Source: Deltaproteobacteria bacterium (lineage in GTDB: Bacteria > Myxococcota_A > Polyangia > Polyangiales > Ga0077539). From it: a stretch of DNA of 64,000 bases. Where the stretch lies: positions 3,838 to 67,837 of the forward strand of contig JADJAE010000061.1 of assembly GCA_016704445.1 (NCBI GenBank). The letters run 5' to 3'. Made by a program: the position numbers and the translations under genes. Positions 1 through 9,012 of the stretch are shown here, piece after piece. Position 1 is the stretch's first letter. Each line of letters opens with the position of its first letter. A model generated the notes under the pieces. That model had not been told where the DNA came from. It made no database searches and saw nothing but the letters and a program-made list of their open reading frames with translations.

Positions 1-1291
1 TCTCCTGCTGCTCTTCGAGCGGAGGGAGAGGGATCGGGACGGGCTTCAGGCGCTCAAGCGTGAGGTGCGCGATGTTCACGGTCATCGACGCGTAACGGGG
101 GAAGATCCCGTTCTGGACGTAGTGCGAGAAGACGTACTGCATGAACTCCGAGGAAGGAGCCGAGTGCCATCGACGAAATCGATGGAGCGTCTTCTGGAAG
201 CAGAGACCATCCGGTCCTTCGCGAAAGATCGCGCTCTGACCAACCAGTTCGAGACTCTGCCCCTCCGAAAGAACAATGTCGCCCGCGCGAAGAGCAAAGT
301 GTTCCTGTTCGTGCGGTTCAAAGTTCATTGAGAGAACACTGCCGAGATCAATCCGCCCACCGCTCTTGACGTTTGCGACGCGGAGATAGGGACGCATCAG
401 AGGTCCGCTATGAAACTCTGGCGATCGCATCTTTCCAAGATTGATTTCGCCAAGTGCTTCGAGCGGCGCCCACGTCCAGGCCGCGGGTAGAGGGGGAGAT
501 TCCTCGTCGACTACCCCGATCTCTGGGCGCTTGAATGGACGCTTCGCTGCCACTGCCGTGTTGACGAAAGTCCCGGCGCGCTCCGAGAGGATCCGCTCAA
601 GCACCGTCGCCCCGTCACTGATGGCGGGATGATGCTGACGCCAGCCCGAGGTCAGCTCTCCCCGAAACGCCGCGGCCAGCACGCTCCGTCGCGTTCGACC
701 GACTACGGCCCGCAACCGATCCAGCCGCAGGCGCTGGCGATCCACCTCTTCCCGCATTGGGGCCAACGTTGCTAGTAGTCGACGTTGCTCCTTCCGCGGA
801 GGCACTGGGATCATCGCATTGGCGAGGAACCCCACTGGCACGCGTGCCTGCCCAACTGCGCCTGCCATCTCGTTCTGCGCCGCGTTGCGAAACGACTGCT
901 GCCGCACGATCTGGAGTAGAAACGCGCCCTCGATCTCCGGCCCAGGACGGAGCACCAGGAACTCCGTGGAGCCGAACGCACACGGCCCCTCCAACGAGGT
1001 CACCAACGCACTCTTTCCGTTCTCCATACACGGTGTGATCTTGGCAAAGATCACATCTCCGTTCTGGAAGCAGGTGAACCCGCGCTCGACCTCATTCAGG
1101 GGACGCAATCTCGCGCCGGTGATGATTCCCGACGCCGCATCCACTGCGTCCATTGGCACGAATGGCACCAGGGTGGTCGCGGCCAATCCGAACGACTTCG
1201 GACGCCGAGGGTTGATTTCACACACCTCCGCCACCCGCCGCCACTGCCACCCCTCGGGCAGCTCTCCCAGCTCTCCGTCCGCCTCGATCAC
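1..1291 (-). CDS. hsdS: Type I restriction-modification specificity subunit HsdS (partial at left edge)
   Basis: HsdS recognises the DNA target and bridges the methylase and restriction subunits of a type I enzyme. Reading the minus strand from a GTG at 1291 gives an unbroken frame to the window edge of about 430 residues. Two target-recognition halves are visible. The first begins near LPEGWQWRRVAEVCEINP and closes with a conserved helical region around PRKEQRRLLATLAPMREEVD; the second begins near LPAAWTWAPLEALGEINLG and reaches the equivalent LPPLEEQQE at the edge. The GTG start overlaps the hsdM stop (GTGA), so translation is probably coupled. Only the last part of the C-terminal helical region should be missing. 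The product class is well supported; the DNA target cannot be read from sequence. Confidence 0.9.
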   Translation of the reverse strand, partial: MIEADGELGELPEGWQWRRVAEVCEINPRRPKSFGLAATTLVPFVPMDAVDAASGIITGARLRPLNEVERGFTCFQNGDVIFAKITPCMENGKSALVTSLEGPCAFGSTEFLVLRPGPEIEGAFLLQIVRQQSFRNAAQNEMAGAVGQARVPVGFLANAMIPVPPRKEQRRLLATLAPMREEVDRQRLRLDRLRAVVGRTRRSVLAAAFRGELTSGWRQHHPAISDGATVLERILSERAGTFVNTAVAAKRPFKRPEIGVVDEESPPLPAAWTWAPLEALGEINLGKMRSPEFHSGPLMRPYLRVANVKSGGRIDLGSVLSMNFEPHEQEHFALRAGDIVLSEGQSLELVGQSAIFREGPDGLCFQKTLHRFRRWHSAPSSEFMQYVFSHYVQNGIFPRYASMTVNIAHLTLERLKPVPIPLPPLEEQQE

Positions 1292-2774
1292 GCCGCCCCG
1301 TGTTCCGCTGTCTTCAGCATCTCGGCGATCCCGCTGAGTCCCTTGAGCGCCGCCTCCAGCTCGGTCGTCAGCTCACCCAGCAGGTCCTCCGGCTCCAGCA
1401 GCTCGTCGCCGTCGTCCTCCCGCTCCTCCTTCAACCAGCGGAGCCCGTCGAGCTTCCAGCCCGCCTTCTCGACCTCTGCCCGATCGAAGCTGCGCCAGCG
1501 ATCGTCCGCCGAGTCCGACGCCTTCCGCTTCGACCCGCCATTCGGGTCTTCGCCGTAGCACTTCTCGAAGGCCGCGAAGTGCCCCTCGATCAGCGGTCGG
1601 CCCTTCTTGGTGATGCCCGCGACGTTGGTGCCCCCGTCGTAGATCCACACCCGCCGGGTCTTCGACCCCTTCGTCAGGAAGATCACGTTCGCCTTCACGC
1701 CCTGCGCGTAGGGCGTGAACGTCCCGCGCGGCAGGCGCAGCAGCGTGTGCACGTCGCAGGTCTCCATCAGCTCCTTGAAGACATCGCCCGCCTGGTCGGC
1801 GAAGAGGCAGTTGTCCGGCAGCACGATCGCCGCGCGCCCGCCCGTCCGCAGCATCGTCATCACGTGCTGCACGAAGTTGAGCTGCTTGTTCTTCGTCTCG
1901 ACGATGAAGTCGTCCCGCGACGGCGCGGCGTCGGCGCCCTTCGTACCGAAGGGGGATTGGTCAGGACGACGTCGAAGCGCCTCGGGTCGGGGTCTTCGTA
2001 GATCGAGTCGCCCTGGGTGATCGACGGCTGGACGTTGTGCAGCAACAGGTTCATCACGGCCATGCGCCGCGGGTCGACGCCGATCTCCTCGCCGAAGTAC
2101 GTCGACTCCTTCACCCGCTTCGCCAGCGCGCGGTCGACCTTGCCCTCCCGCGCGGTCTTCGCCCACCACTCGTAGGCCGCCACGAGAAACCCGCCGGTGC
2201 CGCACGCGGGGTCGCTGATCGCGAAGTCCTTCCTCTCCGCGGGGTCGGGCTTCATGCAGCGAACGATGCTGCGGATGAGCGGTCGGGGGGTGAAGTACTG
2301 CCCCGCCCCCTTCTCCCCCTCGCTGGCGGCCTTCTCCAGCAAGCCCTCGTAGATCTCCCCCTTCACGTCGACGCCCATCGCGGACCACGTCTCGGCGTCG
2401 ATCAGCTCGATGAGCCGCCGCAGGCTCACGGCCTTGCTGAACAGCGAGCTGGCCCCGGTGAACACCTCCTTCAACAGCGGAGTGCTGTTCTTCGCGAGGT
2501 CGCGCAGGATGTCCTGGTAGCCCTTGACCAGCTTCTTCCCCTCGGCGTCCTCGTCGCCCTCCAGCAACAGGCTGTTGTTGAGCGCCTTCAGCTCCGGCCA
2601 CGAGCAGCCCGGCGGCAACAGGATCTCCTTCTCCGCGGCCATCTTGAGGAAGATCAGATACGTGAGCTGCATCACGTAGTCCTGGTAGCCGACGCCGTCG
2701 TGCCGCAGCACGTGGCAGTAGCCCCAGAGCTTGGCGACCACGTCGACGCGCGGAGCGGCCTTCTTCTCCTTCAC
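1288..2774 (-). CDS. hsdM: Type I restriction-modification DNA methyltransferase HsdM (one frameshift)
   Basis: This is the N6-adenine methylase subunit of the type I system. The first frame starts at a GTG (2774) overlapping the hsdR stop as GTGA. It shows the helical HsdM N-terminus, the SAM-binding motif DPACGTGGF (residues about 188-196) and reaches LTNPP (about 271-275). The frame then breaks at a run of five G on the plus strand (1951-1955). The next frame resumes exactly with FGTKG, so the intact protein would read NPPFGTKG, the catalytic motif IV, and continue to the stop at 1288. One missing base in the run explains everything. As written the protein would lose its C-terminal half and the enzyme would be inactive. 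A homopolymer sequencing error is the likeliest cause, because both halves are well conserved and hsdS and hsdR are open. Intact length would be about 495 aa, normal for the family. Confidence 0.9.
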
Positions 2775-5500
2775 GCGGCCACCGCCTCGTTGATGCGGGC
2801 GATCCAGTCAGGGAGCGTTCCGCCGAAGACCTCGTTGGCCGCGCCCCACCCGCCGAAGTCGGCGAAGGCGGGCATGAGGTCGAAGTCGTCACGGCTGAGC
2901 GAGAGGTTTTCCACGAGGTGCCCTTGGATGCGGGAGAGCCACGCGGTCTGCGCGGCGGTGAGCGGACGGTCCGCGGTGAGCTCGGCGAAGGCCTGCTGGA
3001 TGCGCTCCGGGGCGGTGAGCAGCGGCGAGGTTGCGGTGGCGGCGTGCTTCACCATCGAGATGATGTCCACGAGCGCCTTGTCGTAGCGGAGGTGGTGCGC
3101 CCGTCGGAGGAAGTCCTCGTTGAAGGGAGGATCGGTCACGCGCAGCCGGGTGCGCAGCTCCTCCAGGGCCTTCATCGACCAGTCCCGCGGGCTGTCGACG
3201 AGGATGCGGATGGCGTCGACGTGGTCGGGGTTCTCACGGACGTAGCGCTCGAAGGCCGAGAGGTAGTCCTCGGGCTTGTACTCGCGACCGTCGCTCCCGC
3301 GGACGACCCACTCGCTGGTGACGGTGTCGACCTGCTGCTCGGCGGAGAAGAACTGCCGCGTGGCCCTGGGATAGTCGCGGAGCAGCTTCTGGAACGCTCC
3401 ATCGCGGAGCAGCTTCATCGCGGCGGTGAAGTCGGCCTTGAGCCTGCCCGGCAGGTTCTTGGCGTAGCCGCCGAGGTCGCCGTCGGGGACGTAGGCCGCG
3501 AAGAGCTCGCGCGCGTCGCCCGACATCTCCTTGTCGATGCGCTGGAGGCGCTTCACCAGGCTGCGGATGTTGTATTCGCGGTCGCGGTTCTGCCAGATGT
3601 CTTCGATGACGTCGGCGATGGACTTCGAGGGCTTGTCCGGCGGCACCTCGGTCATGTCGTTGGAGGCGCGGAAGTACTCCAGCAGCGTGCCGCCGAAGCA
3701 GTCGACCACGGTGAAGTGCGACTTGTCGGGCAGGTCGGGACTCCGTCGGGTGCCGCGCCCGAGCATCTGCACGAACAGGATGCGGGACTTCACGAAGCGC
3801 AGGAAGACGACGACCTCCAGGTCGGGCACGTCGACGCCGGTGGAGAGCAGGTCGACGGTGACCGCGATGCCGGGGCGGTCCTTGCGGTTGCGGAACTGCT
3901 TCACGCAGCGGAGCGGGCGGTCGACCTTGCCGGTGATCTTCTCGACGAAGTCGTCCCCGCGCCCGTAGATCTGCCTCGCCATCTTGGTGATCTCCTGCGC
4001 GTGCGAACCGTGCGCCCGATCGTTGGAGGCGAAGATCAGCGTCTTGGGGAAGCGCCCGTGCTCCTTCTCGAAGAGGTCGGTGAACTCCTTGAGCTTGCCC
4101 AACACCTTGCGGTTGGTGTCCGGGACCGTGATCGCACGCTCGATGGCCTCGGCATCGAAGGCTCGCTCCTCCTCCAGCTCGATGAAGTTGTCCTTGCCAG
4201 TGCCCAGGTCGATGACCCGGAGCTGCTCGCCCTCCTTCAGGAACACCCCCTTCGCCAGCACGCCGGAGGCGATGGAGAGCACGTCGTAGTCGACGAGGTA
4301 GCCCTCGCGCACGGCGTCCTCGTATTTGTACGAGAACACGAGGCTCTGGAAGTACGCCCCGGTGTGCGGCGCGGGCGTCGCCGTGAGGCCGATCTTCACC
4401 GCGTCGAAGTGGTCGAAGGTGCGCCGGAAGATCGCCTCGGCGTGGGCGTTGTAGCCGCGGTGGCACTCGTCCGCGACGATGAGGTCGAAGGCGTGTACCG
4501 GAATCGAGAGCGCCTCCAGATCGTCGTCACCGATCTCCTCGGCGTCGCCGCTGCCGTCGTCGATCACGGCGCTGCGACCGAAGAGGTTCACCGCCATGCG
4601 CTGGATCGTGCAGACGTAGACGAAGGGGTCGGTGGCGCTGGGCTCGATGAGGCTCTTCGCGGGGAGGGCCTTCGGGTCGAACGCGTCGTCGCTGTCGTCG
4701 TCGCCGTCGTAGTCCCCGCCCTGGAGCTGCTGGCTGAACACGTCGAACTCGTCGGTGAAGCGCACGCCGGGCTTGCACTCGTAGCTGTGAAACGCCCGCA
4801 CCGCCTGCATAGCCAGCGCGCGGCGATCGACGAGGAAGAGCGCCCGGCGGACGGCGCCGGACGCGAGCAGTCGATAGAGCTGGTGGACGGTGACGAAGGT
4901 CTTGCCGGTGCCCGTGGCCATGGCGACGAGCATCCGGTGCTGCCTCGCGCCGAGGGTCTTCTCGATCGCCTCGACGGCGTCCCGCTGATACGGGCGCAGC
5001 TTCGGGTGGGTGTTGGGTCTGGACGCGAGCGCCGCGAGGGTTGCGTCGCGGTCGTGGCCGAGGAGGTCGGTGACTCCGTGCGGGCTGCGGAACTGGCCGA
5101 GGAGCCGCGCGAGTTCGAGTGGGTGGCGCAGGTCACGGAACCAGATCTGTTCGCCGTTCGACGCGAAGATGAGGGGGACGAGGTAGCCATCGCGCACGAA
5201 GCCTGTCGCCTGCTTCACCGCGCGCGCGTACCGCTCTGCCTGGGAGAGCACGTTCTGGACGTCGACCCCGTAGCGCTTGGCTTCGAGGATCGCGACCAGC
5301 TTCCCGGCGATGAAGAGCGCGTAGTCCGCAGGGCCGTCGTCCGTGGGCAGCTCTTCGACCGCGTGTGCGTGGAGGGTCTGCTCCCACGTCGGGGTGACTC
5401 CCTGCGCCGGCACCGGGACGATGGTCCAGCCGAGGGACTTCAGTTGTGTGTCGATCCGCAGCTTGCGGGTCTGCCACTCCTGCTCGCTGTAGGTCGTCAT
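2771..5500 (-). CDS. hsdR: Type I restriction enzyme motor/nuclease subunit HsdR
   Basis: HsdR translocates DNA using ATP and cuts unmethylated DNA away from the recognition site, in complex with HsdM and HsdS. The 909-residue frame is complete. The N-terminal nuclease domain shows a PD-(D/E)xK arrangement with Asp59, Glu73 and Lys75 (in ILEAKR). The SF2 motor follows: Walker A ATGTGKT (about 195-201), DECH box (344-347), TATP (373-376) and, further on, QMLGRGTR (motif VI). The C-terminal part resembles the EcoEI-like HsdR group. The gene is first in the hsdR-hsdM-hsdS operon; its stop overlaps the hsdM GTG. About 100 bp separate it from the true end of the upstream gene, so a promoter probably lies at 5501-5600. 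No key residue is missing. Confidence 0.93.
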   Translation of the reverse strand: MTTYSEQEWQTRKLRIDTQLKSLGWTIVPVPAQGVTPTWEQTLHAHAVEELPTDDGPADYALFIAGKLVAILEAKRYGVDVQNVLSQAERYARAVKQATGFVRDGYLVPLIFASNGEQIWFRDLRHPLELARLLGQFRSPHGVTDLLGHDRDATLAALASRPNTHPKLRPYQRDAVEAIEKTLGARQHRMLVAMATGTGKTFVTVHQLYRLLASGAVRRALFLVDRRALAMQAVRAFHSYECKPGVRFTDEFDVFSQQLQGGDYDGDDDSDDAFDPKALPAKSLIEPSATDPFVYVCTIQRMAVNLFGRSAVIDDGSGDAEEIGDDDLEALSIPVHAFDLIVADECHRGYNAHAEAIFRRTFDHFDAVKIGLTATPAPHTGAYFQSLVFSYKYEDAVREGYLVDYDVLSIASGVLAKGVFLKEGEQLRVIDLGTGKDNFIELEEERAFDAEAIERAITVPDTNRKVLGKLKEFTDLFEKEHGRFPKTLIFASNDRAHGSHAQEITKMARQIYGRGDDFVEKITGKVDRPLRCVKQFRNRKDRPGIAVTVDLLSTGVDVPDLEVVVFLRFVKSRILFVQMLGRGTRRSPDLPDKSHFTVVDCFGGTLLEYFRASNDMTEVPPDKPSKSIADVIEDIWQNRDREYNIRSLVKRLQRIDKEMSGDARELFAAYVPDGDLGGYAKNLPGRLKADFTAAMKLLRDGAFQKLLRDYPRATRQFFSAEQQVDTVTSEWVVRGSDGREYKPEDYLSAFERYVRENPDHVDAIRILVDSPRDWSMKALEELRTRLRVTDPPFNEDFLRRAHHLRYDKALVDIISMVKHAATATSPLLTAPERIQQAFAELTADRPLTAAQTAWLSRIQGHLVENLSLSRDDFDLMPAFADFGGWGAANEVFGGTLPDWIARINEAVAA

Positions 5501-5586
5501 TGGCGCGGGACGCTAACGAAGTCCCTCTCTACCAGCAACGCGGGGCATCGACCGCGCGTCACCCCCACAGACGTCCGTAGCCCCAC

Positions 5587-6249
5587 CTACAGACGACTGT
5601 AGCTCACACCCCGCCCGCGATCGCCCGCTCCGCCTGCTTGCGCGTCAGCACCACGCGCACCTCGTCCCCGCCCACGCTCACCACCCCCCGCGCCCAGCCC
5701 GCTCGCCCGCAGCAGCGCCCGCACGCCCTTCACCAGCGCCGCGTCGGCCTTGTCCCGCTCCTTCGCCGCCGCGGTCTTCGGCCGCTTCGCGCGCTCGGCC
5801 TTCGCCGCCGCCGTGATCGCCCGCACCGGCGCCTTCGCCGCGGGCTGCCCCGCCACCGTCCCGCTCGCGATGAGCTCGGCCGCGCTGTCGGGCTCTGGCG
5901 TCGCCTTCGCCAGCCCGATGAGCGCATACGAGCGCTCGGGTCCCGCCGCCAGCGCCACCTCGCGAGGGACCTCCCTCACGATGGCGATGAGCTTCATCGC
6001 CTGCGCGATGCCGATGAGCTTCGTCGTCGTGAGGTACGCCTCCAGGCTCGCGTGCCCGCCGACCGCGTAGAGCTTCCTCCTCAGGATCTCCGTCAGCGCC
6101 TCGCCGATGTCGTAGAAGCTCTCGACCACCGTCGCCAGCCGCCGCCGGATGAGCCCCTCCAGGGCCTTCAGCCGCTTCCGATGGATCTCCAGCGCCAGCG
6201 CCTTCGTCGCCTTGATGAGCTTCGCCTCGCCGCCCTTCGCCCTCGCCAT
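5587..6249 (-). CDS. Unknown basic alpha-helical protein, C-terminus probably frameshifted
   Basis: I do not recognise this 220-residue protein. It is Lys/Arg/Ala-rich and predicted mostly helical. A central stretch (about 45-120) reads like a small folded domain with SLEAYLTTTKLIGIAQAMKL, and an Ala/Lys linker follows at about 130-175. The last 35 residues as written are a Gly/Arg-rich tail typical of out-of-frame GC-rich DNA. In another frame the same DNA gives a natural ending, VVSVGGDEVRVVLTRKQAER, stopping at 5604. The break lies near a run of six C at 5684-5689. The true product is therefore probably about 210 aa with a short C-terminal domain. It sits between the restriction operon and the dynamin-like gene on the same strand; function cannot be inferred. 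Confidence 0.65.
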   Translation of the reverse strand: MARAKGGEAKLIKATKALALEIHRKRLKALEGLIRRRLATVVESFYDIGEALTEILRRKLYAVGGHASLEAYLTTTKLIGIAQAMKLIAIVREVPREVALAAGPERSYALIGLAKATPEPDSAAELIASGTVAGQPAAKAPVRAITAAAKAERAKRPKTAAAKERDKADAALVKGVRALLRASGLGAGGGERGRGRGARGADAQAGGAGDRGRGVSYSRL

Positions 6250-6326
6250 CTCCAGGTCCCTCCTCCGCTCGGTTGGTGGGGCCGGAGCCTATCATCGGGC
6301 TGCGGGCGACTGACGGGGACTGATGA

Positions 6327-6394
6327 CGTGGGCGGTCGCTCCCGTCGCTCCGCGACGGTGAGGCGCATTGGGAGGGCGTGGGCGGTCGCTCCCC
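6327..6394. repeat. Dispersed GC-rich palindromic intergenic repeat, copy 1
   Basis: A 17-bp direct repeat (CGTGGGCGGTCGCTCCC at 6327-6343 and 6377-6393) flanks a hairpin core (CCGTCGC, 3-nt loop, GCGACGG; read CCGTCGCTCCGCGACGG on plus). On the minus strand it reads as the family consensus: AATGCGCCTCACCG, palindromic core, GAGCGACCG. Related copies lie at about 27.3-27.6 kb and 32.5-32.8 kb. It sits at the 3' end of the dynamin-like gene, so it may also act as a transcript end, which is inference. Confidence 0.6.
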
Positions 6395-8940
6395 TACGTC
6401 GCGCCGAACAGCTCCTCCAGCGCCCGGACGTCGTCGCGGGCGCGCTTCGCCTCGCTGTCGATCGCCGCGAAGCGGTCGGGCCAGATGCGCGAGCACTCGC
6501 TCCTCGCCCAGCGCCGCAGCGACTGCTCTCCCTCGCGGTCGAGCCACGACGCGTGCACCGTGCGCACGGCCTCCTCGTGGTACTTCTGCAAGCCCCTCGG
6601 GTGCTTCGCCAGCGCCTCCAGGAAGTTGCTGATGCGCTCCACGTCGGTGCGAACCCGGCCCAGCATCTTCGACCAGTCCCTCGGAATCGGCTGCGTCGCA
6701 GGGGTCCTCGGGGCGGAGGGCGGAGCGGCGGGCGCGTCGGGCTTCTGCTTGAAGCGGTCCATCAGGTTGGACACCGTGGAGGTGGGCTTCATCTCCGCGG
6801 GCTGCACCGGGAAGTTCGTCGCCGTCGGGGCGCTCATCGGGACGCTCGTCGCCGCCATCGCCGAGCCCAGCGGGTCGCTGCGCGTCGCCTTGTCGGCGAT
6901 GTCCATCCCGAAGAACTGCTCCAGGCCCGCCAGCTCGCGCAGGCGCAGCTCGCGGTCGGCCGGGTCGGTCGCGTCGAGGATGTCGATGACCTGCCGCGCG
7001 AAGTACCGCGACAGCACCTCGAAGGCCACGTCGGCCTTGGCCAGCTCGCGGTTCTGGTAGCGCAGCACGCTCTCGCTCACCTGGCCCGCGCGGCCCATCG
7101 CGTCGATGCGCGAGAGCAGCGTCTGCCCCGGCGGCAGCAGCATCTCCAGCCGTCCGCCCTGGTACTCCGCGCGCACGAACATCTCCCCGAGCATCCGCTC
7201 GATGCTCTCCCTCGCCGAGTCGCGGAAGTCCTCGCCCATCCCCAGCACCCGCGCCGCGCAGCGCTCGCGCATCTGGTTGCGCACCTCGATCTCCACGGCG
7301 CTCTCGTTCATCAGCCCCGGCGAGGGCATCTGACGGCGTTTGCTCTCGGCCTCCTCGGGAGTGAGCCGCGAGAGCAGGTCGCGGCGGATCTCCCCGATGC
7401 GCAGGTTGGCCCTCGCCGCGCGCGCCGCCCGCTGGTCGTCGCTCACCTCGTGGTCGAGGAAGTGCGACAGGTTGGACTTGATCGTCGGGAGGAGTCCGCG
7501 CGCGTCCTCGCCCGCGACGATGTGCTCCCAGAGCTCGTCGAAGAGCTGCTCCTTCCGGCGCTCGAACTCCTGCTCGTTGAGGGTCTCCTTCACGGTCACC
7601 AGCGCGCCCCGCAGCGCCGTCTCCAGCTCGCCGAACTCCTTGCGGATCGCCGCCACGCTCTCCGCGTCGAGGCGCTCGAGCTCGTCCGAGAGGTAGCGGC
7701 CGATGGCGGCCTGGAGCTGGTCGAGCCCGCTCACCGGCTGCGTCTGGTTGTAGTAGTCCTGCACCTGCCGGGCGACCGGGTGCCTCGGATCAACCCCCTG
7801 GTGCGCCCACACCTTGCTGTACGGGAAGACCCGGTCGATCGCCTGGTCCTTGAAGTTCCGCACGGCGAGGGCCCAGTGCCAGTTGCCGTTCTCGTCGGGG
7901 TGGTCGAAGAGGTCGACCTTGGTGAGCACCACGAAGAGCCGGTCGTGCAGCTTGATCGAGCGGTCGGCCCGCTGCATCGCCCGCAACAGCTCGAGCTCCT
8001 GCTGCACCAGCGAGGGGCGGGTGACGTCCTTGACGAAGATGGTGACGTCCACCTCGTCGGCGAGCGCCTCCTCGGTGTCCCTCCGCGCCTTGTCGCTGGG
8101 GGCGTCGATGCCCGGCAGGTCCATCAGCACCACGCCCGGCATCGCGCCGCGCACGGGGATCACCACCGTCACCACCTTCACCGCCCTCACCCCGGCGTAG
8201 GGCCGGTTGCCCGCGCGGGTGTCCTTGAGCGCGATGTACGGCCGGATGAGCTCCGCCAGCTCGTCGAGCGAGCTCGCGGTCAGCGTCGCGGGCGCGTGAC
8301 CCAGCCGGGCCTTGATCTCCCCGAGCGAGGTCGCGATGTCCTGGAGCTCGGCCCACGCGGCCACGTCGCGCCGCGACGAGCGGTCGTGGTCGTCGACCTC
8401 GTGGCCGGTGCGAGCGCGGTACGACCCTCGGAGGCGGGCGAGCTCCGCGGCGTTGAGGCCCTCCCAGCGCGTGGCGCTGCCGGGCTCGAGCGCGTCGAAG
8501 TAGCTGGCGATGCGCTGCTGAAACTCGTCCTTGGCGTAGTACTCGACGATGGCCTGGAAGGTTCCTTCGGGGCCGGGCTCGACCACGGTGGTCGACCAGG
8601 TGCAGCGCTCGGCCTCCGAGGGCAGCAGCTTCTCGCACTGCAGCCACGCCGAGAGGAAGGCGCTCTTGCCCTGCTTCTCCAGCCCCACGACCCCTATCTT
8701 CACCACGCCCTTGGCGAGCCTCCGCTGGCGGTGCGAGGCGCGCTCCTGGAGGTCCTCGAAGCGGTGGCGCAGCGTGGCCAGGTCGCGGGCGCGGTCGCTC
8801 TCCGCGGTGAAGTACGAGCCGAAGCGCTCGGTGAGCTGGCGGTAGCGGGTGATCCGATCGCCGAGGGACTTCAGCTCCCCAGCGCGCTGCCGTCGTGAGT
8901 CAGGACTCCACATCGCAATGCCTCCGTCGTTGGCCTTCAA
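6394..8940 (-). CDS. Dynamin-family large GTPase
   Basis: The 848-residue protein has a complete GTPase signature: P-loop GLEKQGKS (86-93), switch/G3 DLPG in VLMDLPGIDAPSDK (near 275) and G4 TKVD in VLTKVDLFD (near 345). Long helical, coiled-coil-like segments follow on the C-terminal side, as in bacterial dynamin-like proteins that remodel or survey membranes. A Pro/Ala-rich linker near residues 720-760 (PDAPAAPPSAP) separates a final helical domain. No transmembrane helix is obvious, so membrane contact would be peripheral. The start at 8940 is the longest; Met10 is an alternative. It is transcribed towards the 220-aa gene and the restriction operon. Bacterial dynamins are sometimes linked to phage defence, but this single protein gives no direct evidence for that. 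Confidence 0.85.
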   Translation of the reverse strand: MKANDGGIAMWSPDSRRQRAGELKSLGDRITRYRQLTERFGSYFTAESDRARDLATLRHRFEDLQERASHRQRRLAKGVVKIGVVGLEKQGKSAFLSAWLQCEKLLPSEAERCTWSTTVVEPGPEGTFQAIVEYYAKDEFQQRIASYFDALEPGSATRWEGLNAAELARLRGSYRARTGHEVDDHDRSSRRDVAAWAELQDIATSLGEIKARLGHAPATLTASSLDELAELIRPYIALKDTRAGNRPYAGVRAVKVVTVVIPVRGAMPGVVLMDLPGIDAPSDKARRDTEEALADEVDVTIFVKDVTRPSLVQQELELLRAMQRADRSIKLHDRLFVVLTKVDLFDHPDENGNWHWALAVRNFKDQAIDRVFPYSKVWAHQGVDPRHPVARQVQDYYNQTQPVSGLDQLQAAIGRYLSDELERLDAESVAAIRKEFGELETALRGALVTVKETLNEQEFERRKEQLFDELWEHIVAGEDARGLLPTIKSNLSHFLDHEVSDDQRAARAARANLRIGEIRRDLLSRLTPEEAESKRRQMPSPGLMNESAVEIEVRNQMRERCAARVLGMGEDFRDSARESIERMLGEMFVRAEYQGGRLEMLLPPGQTLLSRIDAMGRAGQVSESVLRYQNRELAKADVAFEVLSRYFARQVIDILDATDPADRELRLRELAGLEQFFGMDIADKATRSDPLGSAMAATSVPMSAPTATNFPVQPAEMKPTSTVSNLMDRFKQKPDAPAAPPSAPRTPATQPIPRDWSKMLGRVRTDVERISNFLEALAKHPRGLQKYHEEAVRTVHASWLDREGEQSLRRWARSECSRIWPDRFAAIDSEAKRARDDVRALEELFGAT

Positions 8941-9012
8941 GCGGGCGGCGGCGGTTCTAACACACGCCGGGGAGCGGGCGATTCACCAGCATCCGCGCTG
9001 CGGAGGGCGGCG

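Noticed and set aside
5638..8898. Long plus-strand frame of about 1086 codons opposite the dynamin-like gene
   Set aside because: Repetitive Arg/Leu/His composition and no recognisable motif.
1..9000. Defence island made of the type I system and the dynamin-like GTPase
   Set aside because: Only the restriction system is clearly defensive; the dynamin-like protein is separated by an unknown gene and has no diagnostic partner.
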